The notes under the pieces are model-generated. The model saw only the letters and a list, made by a program, of their open reading frames with translations. It was not told the DNA's origin and did not search any database. Positions 46,285-57,567 of a stretch of DNA of 64,000 nucleotides are shown in pieces. Both the position numbers and the translations under genes were made by a program. Source of the DNA: Trichosphaerium sp. ATCC 40318 (Eukaryota > Discosea > Flabellinia > Trichosidae). Each line of letters opens with the position of its first letter. Position 1 is the first letter of the stretch. The stretch covers positions 147,906-211,905 of the forward strand of contig JALMLS010000411.1 of NCBI GenBank assembly GCA_038496445.1, given 5' to 3'.

Positions 46285-48225
46285 ATGAGCAAACCAAGAC
46301 ATACCTGTAAGGTCTACTTTGGCAAGGATATACGCAAATTCGTCCTAACGGGGACTACATACGCTTTACTAGTGGATGAGGTGCTTAGAAGATACAATTT
46401 AGACGATTTACCTTCATACACCCTAAAATACGAGGATGAAGATGGAGATCGTATAACAATAGCATGGTGCGCGTTTTACGACGTTATGAAAATATAGTTG
46501 CTTATTTTGCAAAAAGCGATGACGACGTTAAAATGGCGCTTTCTGTGTCATCTCCTGCCCGCCTATGGCTTGAAGAAGAATCACCTCCAAATCGGCGAAA
46601 ACAACAGGTAAAATACTCCCTGATAGCGTCAATAACAATTGTACAGGTAGAACGACGGCGTAGAGATGTGGTAGCTTCTGAACCTGCTCCGGTTGTACCT
46701 ACAGCAACAATAACATACCCAAACCAACAACCACGCCAAATACACCCAACGCTTAATGCACCAATAATTTATAATCAACCTCAACAAATTCCCGAGTCTC
46801 TAGGTCCTCTTGGCCCTAACGTTGATGCTTCTGTGGGTTTAACAGACCAACTAGCGGATATTAGGTGCGTTGCACATAGTGGCCACTGTGGCTCATACTA
46901 GTGTGGTCGAAATCTATAAATATGATTCAACAACCATTGACACATTGTAGGGAGAAACAAATATTACTCACTATGCAGCAAAGAAACTTGAAAGCGAGCA
47001 TAAGACGTGAAGAACATAATCAACGTATATTGGATCGCTTGGCTGAAAAGAGAAGAAGAGCTGGAAAAGGAGGGCACTGGGTTGGCACTCCAGATAATCG
47101 TAATACAAGACAAAGCAGTAGTGGTGGTGTTTATGTTCCGCCACATCGTGCACAAAAACTTTCCAACAGTGAGGCTATGTATCAACGTTATGGATCAAAA
47201 CACACTCACAACGCAAGAAATGGACCCAGACAAGGTCGTGCACATGCTAATACACGTGCAGCACCACAGCATAAGGGTGGCCGCCCTAAAAGCGTTCACC
47301 ATAGCCGTCGCTGTGGACAAAACCGTGGTACACCAGAAAATCCAATACAAAGACCACAGAGACGGACAAAGTATGGCGCACGTATGGTTGAACATGTTAC
47401 AGTACCAGACGGTATACAATTTCGCGGTGGTGTAGACTTTGTTAAAACGTGGCGTATGAGGAATATAGGGGCAGAGATATGGCCCGAAGGTACGCTACTG
47501 CAATTAATCTATTAATTTTTTTGTACAATTATTTTTTTCGAAACTGACATCATCATTTTTTTCAGGTGTGAATGTGCTTCTTGTAAGTCGCGATAATGTC
47601 TTGAATGCTCCTGCATCAACGCCTTTAAATATTAAAACGTTTCCTGACCAAGAGGTAGAAGTTAGCATTCCTATGAGAGCGCCTATAGGTATGTTTCTTG
47701 TTCTCGGTTTTGGTGTTAAGATAACTCTAATTTTCACGTGAAATTTCAATTGTGATCTGACACGGTTTTTTATTTAGCTCGAGGAGACTACGAATTATTC
47801 TTCAAACTTGCTCTTCCTTCTGGTAGAAAGTTCGGGCCAAGACTTCGTATAAAAATAACGAGTAATGGTGTTGCTTGCGACGATGATTATTTGTCCGAGT
47901 CAATTTCTGATTCTGATGAAGCAGAGGCATATCTAGATGAGATTGCCAGACTTGAGGTAAGGGTCAAAACACGTTATCAAGTTAGTTGTGCCATAGTGGT
48001 ATCACGTGCAATAGTGGTAACACAGTGACCAACTATCTTGTAATACTTTCGATGTGAGTCTCATTTATACTTATAAAATTCTTTCTTAAGGAAATGGGAT
48101 TTAAGTGTAATAAAAGAGCTATACGATTGTTGGATGAACATGAAGGAAATGTACCTGCAGTTGTTAAAGTGCTCATAGCACGCAAGCTAAGAAAAGCTGG
48201 ATTGAGCAGTAAGTTGTCTGTTTAA
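46285..48225 (+). CDS. NBR1: NBR1-like autophagy receptor (PB1, NBR1 Ig-like, UBA)
   Basis: Selective-autophagy cargo receptor family. PB1 domain at residues ~1-85: basic Lys in TCKVYFGKDIRKF plus an acidic OPCA motif (YEDEDGDL, restored by splicing at GTATAA) and DDDVKMALSV, so a type A/B PB1. A long Gln/Arg-rich linker follows with a Pro-Gln stretch and a short coil. The NBR1/FW Ig-like domain starts VTVPDGIQFRGGVDFVKTW and has WRMRNIGAEIWPEG, VLLVSRDN, VSIPMRAP, and GDYELFFKLALPSGRKFGPR. After an acidic stretch comes a UBA domain (EMGFKCNKRAIRLLDEHEGN). No ZZ zinc finger is seen and only one UBA. A candidate LIR lies in the acidic stretch (DDDYLSES, a weak match). Architecture matches simple NBR1 orthologues. 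Confidence 0.85.
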
Positions 48226-48561
48226 GGACTCAGGTCAACGGCTTGTAATTTATTGTATCAAATAAAAAACAGTAATTTATTCAACTTGGAATTTTACTTT
48301 GGATTGATAACCCACTGGAGATAGAGTTCGAGCACGCCTTCGTCACAAGGCATTACCTGGCTATACTGGGTTTCTGTAAAGAGGCATTCTGCCGATAAGT
48401 AGGAAAGCATAACGCAACGAAAGTGCAAAATGTTTCAAAAAAAACGAAGTTTGGTTAATGTTAAGCCACTCTTTTTTTTGATAAGCGAAACAGTGAATCG
48501 ACATTGTTAGCTAACAGGCTATAATTACCAACGCGACCAGCCTCAACACGCGTACTCGCGT
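48226..48561. promoter_or_regulatory. Spacer upstream of the PX-PH kinase
   Basis: 336 bp between two same-strand genes. No coding signal; probably terminator of NBR1 and promoter of the kinase. Confidence 0.4.
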
Positions 48562-51500
48562 ATGGCTCGTGTAAGTACAAGTATTATGTTATAGAATACT
48601 TTCACTGTTTATTCCATTGGATTTGGTTTCTAACATATATAAGGTTGGTGAACATCGCAAATACAAGAAACTTAGCGTAAAATCTGTGAGTCTACAAGAA
48701 ATTGCGAGCCTGAGCGGTGAAGAGCCTCGCTTGGGTAGTTTAGAAATAAATGGCGCGAGTGTATACCTGTCAAAGAACTACAAACCATTTATGGTACATA
48801 CAATGCTCCTTGTAACATTGGTAACCGGTACATAGGTGTATCACATTAAAGCAGTCGTAAGAGCTGGAATAGTTGAATGTTCAAGAAGTCTGGATCAGAT
48901 ACAAGAACTAGACAGAAATGCACGTAACGAATCAATGTTACCAATACATTGGTGAAAAATCTAATTTGGTAACTAGCTTGCTTCATTACTACCGTCGTGG
49001 CACGTTAAATACTACCTAAACGAGTCATTTTTCCCATGGCGCCAACCAACTGGCGCTGTGAGAGCGAGAATAGCGGTTTTGAAGGTATAGTACCAATATA
49101 TTCTCCTACCGACTCTAACTACGTTAGAAATACTTTAGAGTCGTAAGCGAACTTCCCTCGAATATCTCCGACACCCCACTCAATATTCTGACTTCAGGAA
49201 CTGCTGTATGTACTCAATAACTCAAAAACCGTACTCATTGCGAAAAATAATAGCCTTGCCACTATCCTTTACCTAAAAGTGATTCGGGTGGTTACCTTGA
49301 ACTCATTCAACGCAGAGTGTGGTCCAGATATTGGGCTGAATTAAGTTTCGGGACACTGTACCTATACGACGCACCAAAGGCACGTTTTGGTGATTTTCTT
49401 ACCGCATTTCTCAACTTTCTCGGTTCTTTTTTTCGATACCACCAAAAACTGCCGAAACCTTATTTGATGTGTGCAAAACAACCCAACCTACACTGAGCAT
49501 ACTTGTTTTTTCTTTTAATGTTGGCACAACCTTCCAAATCAAGCTCTCATTATCGGAGTTTCCATTTTACGCAAAAAACTTAATTTACGCAAAAAAAAAA
49601 AGGAACCAACGAAAGGTTTTTTCCCTGTTTTCCGGAAGAAGAAAATCTAGTATTATTGATTTTACCTTTAGCGGTCACATCCTTTGCGTGTTATAGAGTT
49701 TGATAAATGCACTTCTTTCGTAAGACAAGCTCCAGAAATTGGAAAAGGTGGTCGTTGCTTTATTATCAATAATAAAACAGTTTTAATGTGTTTTTGTGCG
49801 CCTACTGTGCATGAAAGCATGATTTGGCTTGATAAGCTACAATCAAACACTGGGTACAAAGAAGCGACTTTTTTTGGTTATCTAATTTCTTTAATAGGGA
49901 TCCTACAAACTATTTGACACCTACACCAGTTGAACCTTCTGTGAACTCTTGCTCATTACCGCTTATTGGTATGACAAGGTACGTGCCGATTTTTGTTGTT
50001 TTTTTTTTCCAATTTTATTCTGATTGTTTGTGACGTTTAGAGAACGCAGTGTTAAGCTCAGGCGTAAACAAGATGGTAATCTTTCGCATTCACTTGAGAC
50101 ACCACCTAAATCTGCCCCTATAAGAAGGCGACGGAAATTCTCGATGACTTTCACAGGAGGATTTACATTGAAAACTCCTACAAAACCATCCAGTCTTTCT
50201 GTTACAAAGAGTAAGGTAGATCAGGAAATAGCAAAGTAAGTTAAAATATCTATTGATTCTATAATATTTAAACATAATATCTGAACAGGTACCTTGAACA
50301 GCTAGCAAATGAGGAACCAGATATAACGTATGTCAAAACAATTTTTTTTTTGGCGTTTGTTGATAGTGTATTGTAGTAAGATGAACACCTTTGCTGAGAA
50401 TGGTCGTGCTACAATTCTAAAATTAAGGTCAATTGCCAAGAGGATTCAAAATTGTGATGCCAGTTCGTTCACAAAGAAAGAATGTAAAGAGATTACAAAA
50501 CAATTGGCGAATATGCTACAAGAAGATGACGAATCAAAAAAACACCTTGAAACAAAACTACTCTTTATATTTACAGAATTCACCAGATCAATGGAATATG
50601 CTGGTCGTAGTACGTGTCAAGAAAGAAAAAACTAATTCACAGAAAACCAGCTTTCCTGTTTTTTTTTAGTGAACATTTTGACACATTGCAATGTGTCATG
50701 TCAATTTTTTCGTATTTTTAATTTATTTTTATTGATGTTTCTTCTGTTACTGTAGTGTCTCCAGTAGTTGCCAGACGTACACCCAAAGTCCCCAATTTAA
50801 ACCTACCAAAGCCATTGATTGATGATGAAGAAGACGATATTGTAGACAATGAACTCATTGTTTGTCGTCTATGTGAAAATAAGGTAGCAAAAGATGATAT
50901 TGATACGCACACAAGGTTTGTCGGTTTTTTGTTGGTATTGTAAATAACGTTATACACTATAGTTTGTGCTCTGTATTTAGTGAACTTGACCTCAAAAGCC
51001 GAAGCTGTGATGAACGTTTGCACCATATTGTTGATATGATTTCTGATACGATTAAACAACAAGGTCCTAATATGTCAGAGCAAGAGCGAGCTTCTCTCAA
51101 AGAGTTAGCATCACACGCTTCATCGTATGTCCTCCAGGTTTCTATTTTAGTCATAATTAACTGGTTGAAATAGAGCAATGTGCTTACATTTTGATGGCTC
51201 TAAAGAGTCAAAGAAAAAAGCAGCAGATATGATATCTGAGCTTAGAAATGCTCCAGGCAATGTAATATTTGAAACGCTCGCTAATTTTGTAAGAGAAATT
51301 GTACGTAATGCTTTTCTTGCTCTACGAAAAATCTACTTGCTTTTTCTTCTTTTTTTTTATTCTTACAGTTTTTTTTCTACAGATACAAGAGAAGCTTAAG
51401 TCCCTTGTTGAGTATGGACACCTTATATCTAGTAAAGTTCTAGATGTTCCTTCTCCAAGGTCAAACCGTAAATCTACACCACAGAAGGATACTCTGACCA

Positions 51501-53455
51501 ATTTTATAAATTTGTTTGGAACTGTTAAAACAAGTGCGTTAAGAACAAGAAATTAGTTATTTTTTTCCTTTCTGACTTGTTTTTACTTTCTAGATTCACC
51601 AAAGAATTCACGAATGGTGATGACACCTAGAGGAACAAGACGTCATGTCTCAATAAGTGATTTTCATATTATTAAGTTAATTAGTCGTGGTGCTTTTGGG
51701 TGAGTGTTTGATAACCCATTTTATTTATGGGTTTTTTTATCTGATATTTATCATAGACGTGTTTATATGGCGACCAAAAAAAGTACTGGCGATTTATATG
51801 CTATCAAAGTAAGTACCTTTTAATATCTTAAATTGAATATGAAGGTGTATTAATCCGTGACTTAGGTAATCAATAAGCGTGATGTAATTACAAGAAAAAA
51901 TGGAAAAGGTATCTCATAACTCACTTGATAACAATTGTTGTGTTAATATATGTTCGCTTTAGATTATATCATTGCTGAACGTAACGCACTTGCACGTGCA
52001 AAAAATGACTTTGTTGTTAAAATGTATTACGCATTTCAGTCTGAGGTACACCAACACGCTTTATACAATAGGTGTATACATAATTCTTACTTTTTTAGAA
52101 CCATATTTATATGGTTATGGAATACTTGATAGGCGGTGATTTAGCAACATTATTGAGCAACCTTAGTTATCTCGATGAGGTACCTAATCCTTTTTTTTTG
52201 TTGGATTAAGCTCTGACGTCAAGATCTAAATATTTTTATTAGGATATGGCTCAAGTCTACGCTGCTGAGATTGTATTATCTTTAGAGTACTTACATTCTA
52301 TTGGTATCATACATAGGGATCTAGTAAGTTTTGTTATAGTGAGATAATTTAATACATTGTTAACAGTTCGTTTTTAGAAGCCAGATAATATTTTAATTGC
52401 AGATAACGGGCACTTAAAAGTATGCTATTACTGTTTATTATTTTTTACTAAATTCTTTTGCCAAGTTGACTGATTTTGGCTTGTCCTTAGTCTCTCTAAA
52501 GGCAGCGAGTAATGTTAAAGAGGTTTCAGATCCTCTTTTGCACTTGGTAATCAACCAAGAGCATGAAACCACTGATAAGAGTATGGTTGGTACTCCGGAT
52601 TATTTGTCACCTGAAATACTACTTGGATACTCTCACAGTACGTATACAAGATCTTTTGTGATGATTTATGAGCTAAATCATATTCTTTAGGTTCTGCTGT
52701 GGATTGGTGGGCACTAGGAGTACTCATATTTGAGTTCTTAGCTGGTTATCCGCCTTTTAGTGGAGATACACCAGAAGAAATATTTGGCAATATTCTTAAT
52801 AGAAAATTTTTTTTCCCAGATAGTTTCTCACCTGAAGCTCGTGATTTAATATCAAAGCTTCTTGAACGTGACCCTAAAAAGCGATTAGGTAGCACAGGTA
52901 CTAACATTGCTTTCCTTTTTGAAAGTAGGGAGGCTGAGATGGGCTCACAGTTTTGGTTTTTTTTAGGTATCGGTGAAATAAAAAATCACCAATTTTTTAA
53001 AGACATTTCATGGGATACGTTGCGCCAACAAGATCGTAACAATATTTTTGTACCAAAGCCTTCATCTAAAGAAGATACTACATATCATACTTGTAAGTCA
53101 AGATGCCTACTAAACGGCATCAAAAACAAATATTTCGGGTGTTTTTTTTTGTTAGGATTTTCTTTGACTTTGTTTTTCGCAGCTCGGACTTCCATTTATG
53201 GCACTGAAGATGCTACTCCTGATGCTCTTGCTAAAGAGGTATGTTATTTTTATACATTTGAAGCGTTTATTCATTGTTACTTAGGACAGTGAGAGCGTCC
53301 CTGGTCGAAATGTGAGCAAGTCTCATATTCCTGGCTTCGAGTTTGAAAACCTCGAATTTTTAGCTTTAAAGAATGATAGTGGGAGAAAAACTGCTCGTGG
53401 ATTACGCCGACCAAAAGCCGGTAGGCATAGACGAACAAATTCTAGTGTAACATAA
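48562..53455 (+). CDS. PX-PH-zinc finger AGC kinase (IREH1/Rim15/MAST-like)
   Basis: Start ATG at 48562; ~20 exons. N-terminal PX domain (FMVYHIKAVVRAGIVECSR ... LASLLPSWHVKYYLN), then a PH domain (YWAELSFGTLYLYDAPK ... RVIEFDKCTSFVRQAP ... MIWLDKLQ), a basic Ser/Thr-rich linker, and a small zinc motif (CRLCENKVAKDDIDTH) typical of plant IREH1 and fungal Rim15 kinases. The kinase: GAFGRVYMA, YAIKVINKRD, HRDLKPDNIL, DFGLSLV, then an insert before VGTPDYLSPEILLGY, and AVDWWALGVL. This DFG-to-TPDYLSPE insert is characteristic of the group. The C-tail contains FEFENLEFLALKND, a poor hydrophobic motif. All catalytic residues present. PX and PH domains suggest phosphoinositide recruitment; likely cell-cycle/nutrient signalling. 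An intron at 49380 uses a GC donor. Confidence 0.85.
49380..49385 (+). other. GC donor (GCACGT) of a GC-AG intron in the PX-PH kinase
   Basis: The PH-domain exon ends ...YLYDAPK at 49379, directly followed by GCACGT. No GT donor is available at this point without extending the frame into noncoding DNA. The partner acceptor is uncertain. Confidence 0.5.
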
Positions 53456-53802
53456 AGTGGCTCCTATTTCTCTTGTAGAATAAAAAAAAACAAAACAATT
53501 TTTCAAATCAAAAAACAAATAAAGAAGATGTGAAACATCACCTCATTTCACATCTCGGTAGATAATAGAGATAAGTTTTTTGAAGTACCCACAACTATGT
53601 TATTGTTCTCTTTGCACTGAGTTATTCCATCACTTCAAAGCCAGTTCGTGTTAACCGATTTCATTGAATCATTTGGAAGTTGACTTATAACACAACTGTT
53701 GATTACAACATTTAGAAACAAAAAAGTGTTTAAAAGAGAACAGCTATGCTATGAGAATCTTTTCCGTCTTCGATGTAGCAACTTGGGTTTCTTGATGGCG
53801 TT
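53456..53802. other. Convergent 3' spacer
   Basis: 347 bp between convergent genes; poly-A/T runs near 53.48 and 53.52 kb likely reflect 3' ends. No gene. Confidence 0.4.
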
Positions 53803-54363
53803 CTATTGTTCCAATTGGCGAACCGTGCTTCGTGGAAGAACAAATTTTGTTAACGGCTCTTTAGATAAATTAGTTCTGGTTATATTTGCTTCTCGCTGTC
53901 TCAAGTAGTAAATACAAGCAACCTCATTATTGCTGACAATAACCTGTTGTACGCGTTCATCGCCTACTACTACATCATAATCAGGAGCCAAATTCTCTTC
54001 GTATGAATGCTTAGTAGTTGTAGGGCAACCACAAATTCTAAACAAAAAAAAAAGTTACAACAAGAACGAGTGAAAGTACACAGTACAAAAACATGTAAAT
54101 GCACATACCATGCCTTGGTCGTCGCTCATAATTCTATCACCAGGACGTAAACTACTCAAGAATCTGTTACCAAGTCGTGCATAATAGCTATTATACCAGA
54201 GACTTGTATTGCGACAACCAAAATATTTCGAGTTACAATAGATAGATTTATTGGATGAGGAAACAGTAGTGGGTGCTTTAGTTATGAGTTTATGTTTAAA
54301 ATGCTTTTTTAAGACGAAATTAACGGAACTAACGGCAAAAACAACAAGTTTGCTGATTGGCAA
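53803..54363 (-). CDS. Hypothetical protein with possible signal sequence
   Basis: Two exons joined in frame by a 43-nt intron (GTACTTTC donor at about 54.10 kb). ATG at 54363 gives a hydrophobic N-terminus (MPISKLVVFAVSSVNFVL). The middle has SLRPGDRIMSDDQGM and a Cys-rich joint (CFCTVICGCP); the C-terminal half has YDVVVGDERVQQVIVSNNEVACIYYLR. The R-PGD-x-(I/V)-x-S-x-D-G-like stretch faintly recalls Hint/hedgehog-intein starts, but other Hint motifs are missing. No function assigned. Confidence 0.5.
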
Positions 54364-55263
54364 ATCCGATTAGTTCCAGAGTATTATCGAGATGCAGTAG
54401 AGACATTGCTATGCTGATTAGGGCATGAAATCACAACTGGAAAGCAGCTGTTTTGGTTTGGGAATGTATAGCCTGAAACTGCAAGCTGTTCACTGTTATA
54501 GCAGCGACACGCTATAAAAGACATGTGCCTGGTTCTTTGATAGCAGTGTCTACTTGCGCTCTTTTAAGTCGAAAACATGCTACCTTGCATTAGCACGTTG
54601 GCTCTGTATAGTGTAACGCATTTGTAAGTTTGGTCATTTTCTTGACTTATAAATTTACGCGTTGGGCATTGAACGCTATTACATCTGCACGAAAAGCCGT
54701 AAGAGCACCCATGAAAGGCGTTTGTAACAACCAAAGAGCAAAAACAAGTCAAACGACAAACGACGCTACAAATAGAAGCAAACACTGTTATACGCGTAGA
54801 AATACAGCTACAGAGTAGAAACAGGAGCTTTAGAAATTATAGCATAATAAATCTCATCATAAACCTCTACTATCTAGATAATTCTCCTTCTCTTTAATAA
54901 CATAGCACACAAAGTTGGGTCACAAGGTGAACAAAATTCCACCGCTTCGCACTGTTCCGACGAAAACCCGTAAGAAGATACCTCCGTACAAATCTTTATT
55001 GATCACCCTCTCTAGTAAAACCCTATAATTTCCCTTCGCATGTGCCTATTCAATCACGTGATACGCCCTCGACGGCAACAAGAAAAACGCACACAAACCC
55101 CGTTGGAATAGATTTTCTTTATGCTGTGCGTGCTGTAATACACCTATGGTTTAAACTACTGCAACATATGAACTTAAAAAATGTCGCCTAAGCCTACACG
55201 AAGTAAAATATCACCGACTCTCGGTACCAGGGCACAACCTCTTAAAAAACCATTATTATTAAA
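54364..55263. other. Intergenic region, 0.9 kb
   Basis: Divergent spacer. A short plus-strand frame starting ATG at 55181 (MSPKPTRSKISPTL) ends near a GTACCA and could be a first exon of the Zn2Cys6 gene; otherwise nothing supported. Confidence 0.4.
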
Positions 55264-55872
55264 ATGGCACAAAGAAAGCGCCAACAAGTTAAAAAAGCCT
55301 GCACTAATTGTCGTGTCGCTCACGCCGCTTGTGCTGAAAACAGACCTTGCCCTAGATGCGTCTTACAAGGGCTAGAACACACTTGTATAGACAAGGCAAA
55401 CACTAAACGTGCGCCTAGAGCTTCATCAAATAAAGAATTCAAAAGTGACTATTGGAATGGCCACGATGATAAAACAGTTACTTCTCAAAGGTCTATGGGT
55501 GCGCCACTGCTACCAACGCATCGACCTACAAATAGACAAAAACAACAGCAACAGCAGCAAGCGCAGCTACAGCAACAGCAAAACAGCCTACCTAACACTC
55601 AGTGGCCAGCGACACAAAACGGTAATACCTCGCCCGACAATGCGCTCAATCAAAGCAACTTGGGGCACGATATCCATCCCTTTATACACCAAATGTTTCA
55701 TACCCTCAACCAGAAGATTAGCGCTATTGAAGAGAGTCTATATCTTCAAAGTTTAAGACTTGACAGAGTCGAAGAGTCGTTGACACCATATCACGAAAGC
55801 ACATGGAATGAGCATGGCCACGTGATGTCTGATGGGTTATATCATAATGGTGGCTATACGAACCAGTGGTAG
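55264..55872 (+). CDS. Zn2Cys6 (Gal4-type) zinc-cluster transcription factor
   Basis: Single exon, 202 residues. The N-terminus carries the binuclear zinc cluster: CTNCRVAHAACAENRPCPRC followed by VLQGLEHTC, i.e. C-x2-C-x6-C-x5-C-x2-C-x8-C, preceded by a basic stretch (RKRQQVKKA). This spacing and the SDERPC-like ENRPCPRC part resemble the ERT1/AcuK subgroup. Then a Gln-rich low-complexity stretch (KQQQQQQAQLQQQQN) and a short helical C-terminus (IHPFIHQMFHTLNQKISAIEES). A DNA-binding regulator, presumably dimeric through the last helix. No fungal-type middle-homology region; short for the family. Upstream exon at 55181 is possible. Confidence 0.85.
   Translation: MAQRKRQQVKKACTNCRVAHAACAENRPCPRCVLQGLEHTCIDKANTKRAPRASSNKEFKSDYWNGHDDKTVTSQRSMGAPLLPTHRPTNRQKQQQQQQAQLQQQQNSLPNTQWPATQNGNTSPDNALNQSNLGHDIHPFIHQMFHTLNQKISAIEESLYLQSLRLDRVEESLTPYHESTWNEHGHVMSDGLYHNGGYTNQW
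55552..55590 (+). repeat. CAA/CAG-rich (poly-Gln) tract
   Basis: Run of CAA and CAG codons within the Zn2Cys6 gene, encoding a short poly-Gln segment; likely length-variable. Confidence 0.7.
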
Positions 55873-56743
55873 CGAAGTAATTGTAGCAATTTAGAAACGA
55901 GACTAGCGAACCTTGGGAGAAAACAACAACGCTTTAAAGTACTATAAAAATTGTAAGATAGAAAAAAAAACCTGAAGCGTGTTTTGTACATAAATAGACT
56001 AAAATTAGCGAAAATCACGTGTCATGAAATTATTTCATAAGAACCTATTAATTGTCTTTCTTTTATCTAGTATCCTTCAAAAACCAAAGTTTTGTGGCGT
56101 TCAGTTTTTTCAGGTTTTTTTTTCGGTTTTGCTTGGATTTAATTAAATCACATGGCACCTCAAAGCATAATAGTTTAACTGGGTAGTACTTCTCTTTGCC
56201 CTTTTAACTTTTTTGTTTTTCGTGAGGTATATCTTTATATTCGCGCATTGACATAAACACCCAATATAAAAAAAAAGCCCGACACGAGTGTGTACTATTG
56301 TCTGAAACAAGTAACACGGAGTTAATATCGAAATAGTTTTTCACATTATTGTTTAATTACAGGTTTCTCCGTTTGAACTGCACCTGTTTTTCGCGCTGTA
56401 ATGATATTGATCCAGCGTCCTAATTCTTTTAACTAACACAAGGCTCAATAGTATGTTGCTGTCAACACTAGAATACAGCAGACCTCGCCCATTATTAAAA
56501 GACTCACAAAAATTATCATTTTTTTTTGTTTGTAAGAAAACTTCACCAAAGAAGTAAATACAGAGACGCTCCAGTAGCATTAATGTGTTGTTTTATTATA
56601 GCGTTTACTCGTATACAAAGTCTCGTTACAACTTCGAGATAATTAAAAATAGTGATGATGACCTTGGTGACACTGACTAAAAACTAAGTTTTTCGCTTAC
56701 TGCAAAAAACAATCAAGAAAAAAAGATTGCTATTCACGTGATT
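55873..56743. other. Intergenic region, 0.9 kb
   Basis: AT-rich convergent spacer between the Zn2Cys6 gene and the hypothetical at 56744. No gene, RNA or repeat seen. Confidence 0.4.
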
Positions 56744-57271
56744 TTAGTCTCCTCCATTTGCGAACAAAAACGTCATAGAGTCTTTCTTATAAATACATAA
56801 AGCTGCATCTCCACGAACACGAACAAAGTAGTTATAAGTACCGTTGTATCCGTCCATAAAGTTAACATCAAGGATGAAGAATCTGGCTGTTTTTTCCTCG
56901 TCAAAAGCTTCAGTTGACTCTGTAGCCAATACACTCGCTTCTTTTTCCGTTTTCCATGTTCTATAAGGACTAGCGTACTTTTCGTCTTTACCACAAAGCA
57001 TTGCAACCAGTTCTTCTTGAAATTCGCTTCTAGTTATCTCTTTCATAGTTACATTGCATCCTTTATGTACCAGAGGCTTTTTAATCTCGTTTTTGCTGAC
57101 TATGTCAAGTTCTATGCTCTTATTGGTAAAATCTTGCGTAAACCGCTCTGATGTGATGTATTCAGCGATATTGACTTGCACAGGTACTTTTTTGTTGATT
57201 GTTGTGGTATATACAATCGTATTAGAGTTTAGAGTACCGTTAAGCGCAGACACGAGTTTATCAGTTGCCAT
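56744..57271 (-). CDS. Hypothetical cytosolic protein, 175 aa
   Basis: Single exon with clean ATG (MATDKLVSALNGTLNSNTIV) and stop. Mixed alpha/beta composition with beta-strand-like TIVYTTTINKKVPVQVNI and a C-terminal FFILDVNFMDGYNGTYNYFV then LCIYKKDSMTFLFANGGD. No signal peptide, membrane segment or motif. No recognised family. Lies 296 bp from, and divergent to, the secreted aminopeptidase. Confidence 0.65.
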   Translation of the reverse strand: MATDKLVSALNGTLNSNTIVYTTTINKKVPVQVNIAEYITSERFTQDFTNKSIELDIVSKNEIKKPLVHKGCNVTMKEITRSEFQEELVAMLCGKDEKYASPYRTWKTEKEASVLATESTEAFDEEKTARFFILDVNFMDGYNGTYNYFVRVRGDAALCIYKKDSMTFLFANGGD

Positions 57272-57567
57272 TGTGAAGAAAGTAACTTTATCCCTTATTC
57301 CGAGTTTCAGAAACGCAGAAAACTCGATTTTTTAGCATACAGCCGAAAAGCATGATGATTGGAACGTCTCGCCAAATACTACCATTTTTTCGGAATCAGC
57401 TGAATTAGAGTCTGTATTGCGACGCGACTACAAAAAGCAGGACAAGAAAAATTGCGTCTGGTGGATACTTTCTATCACACGTGTTTTGAAAGGTTTTTCC
57501 AACTCATTTTTTCTGTGCTTAAGTCAGTTCGCCAGCGGAGAAGTAAGTATTCGTTATAGTTGTAGAG

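Noticed and set aside
53803-54363. Hint/hedgehog-intein domain in the hypothetical protein
   Set aside because: Only one faint motif (RPGDRIMSDD) matches; the other Hint blocks are absent.
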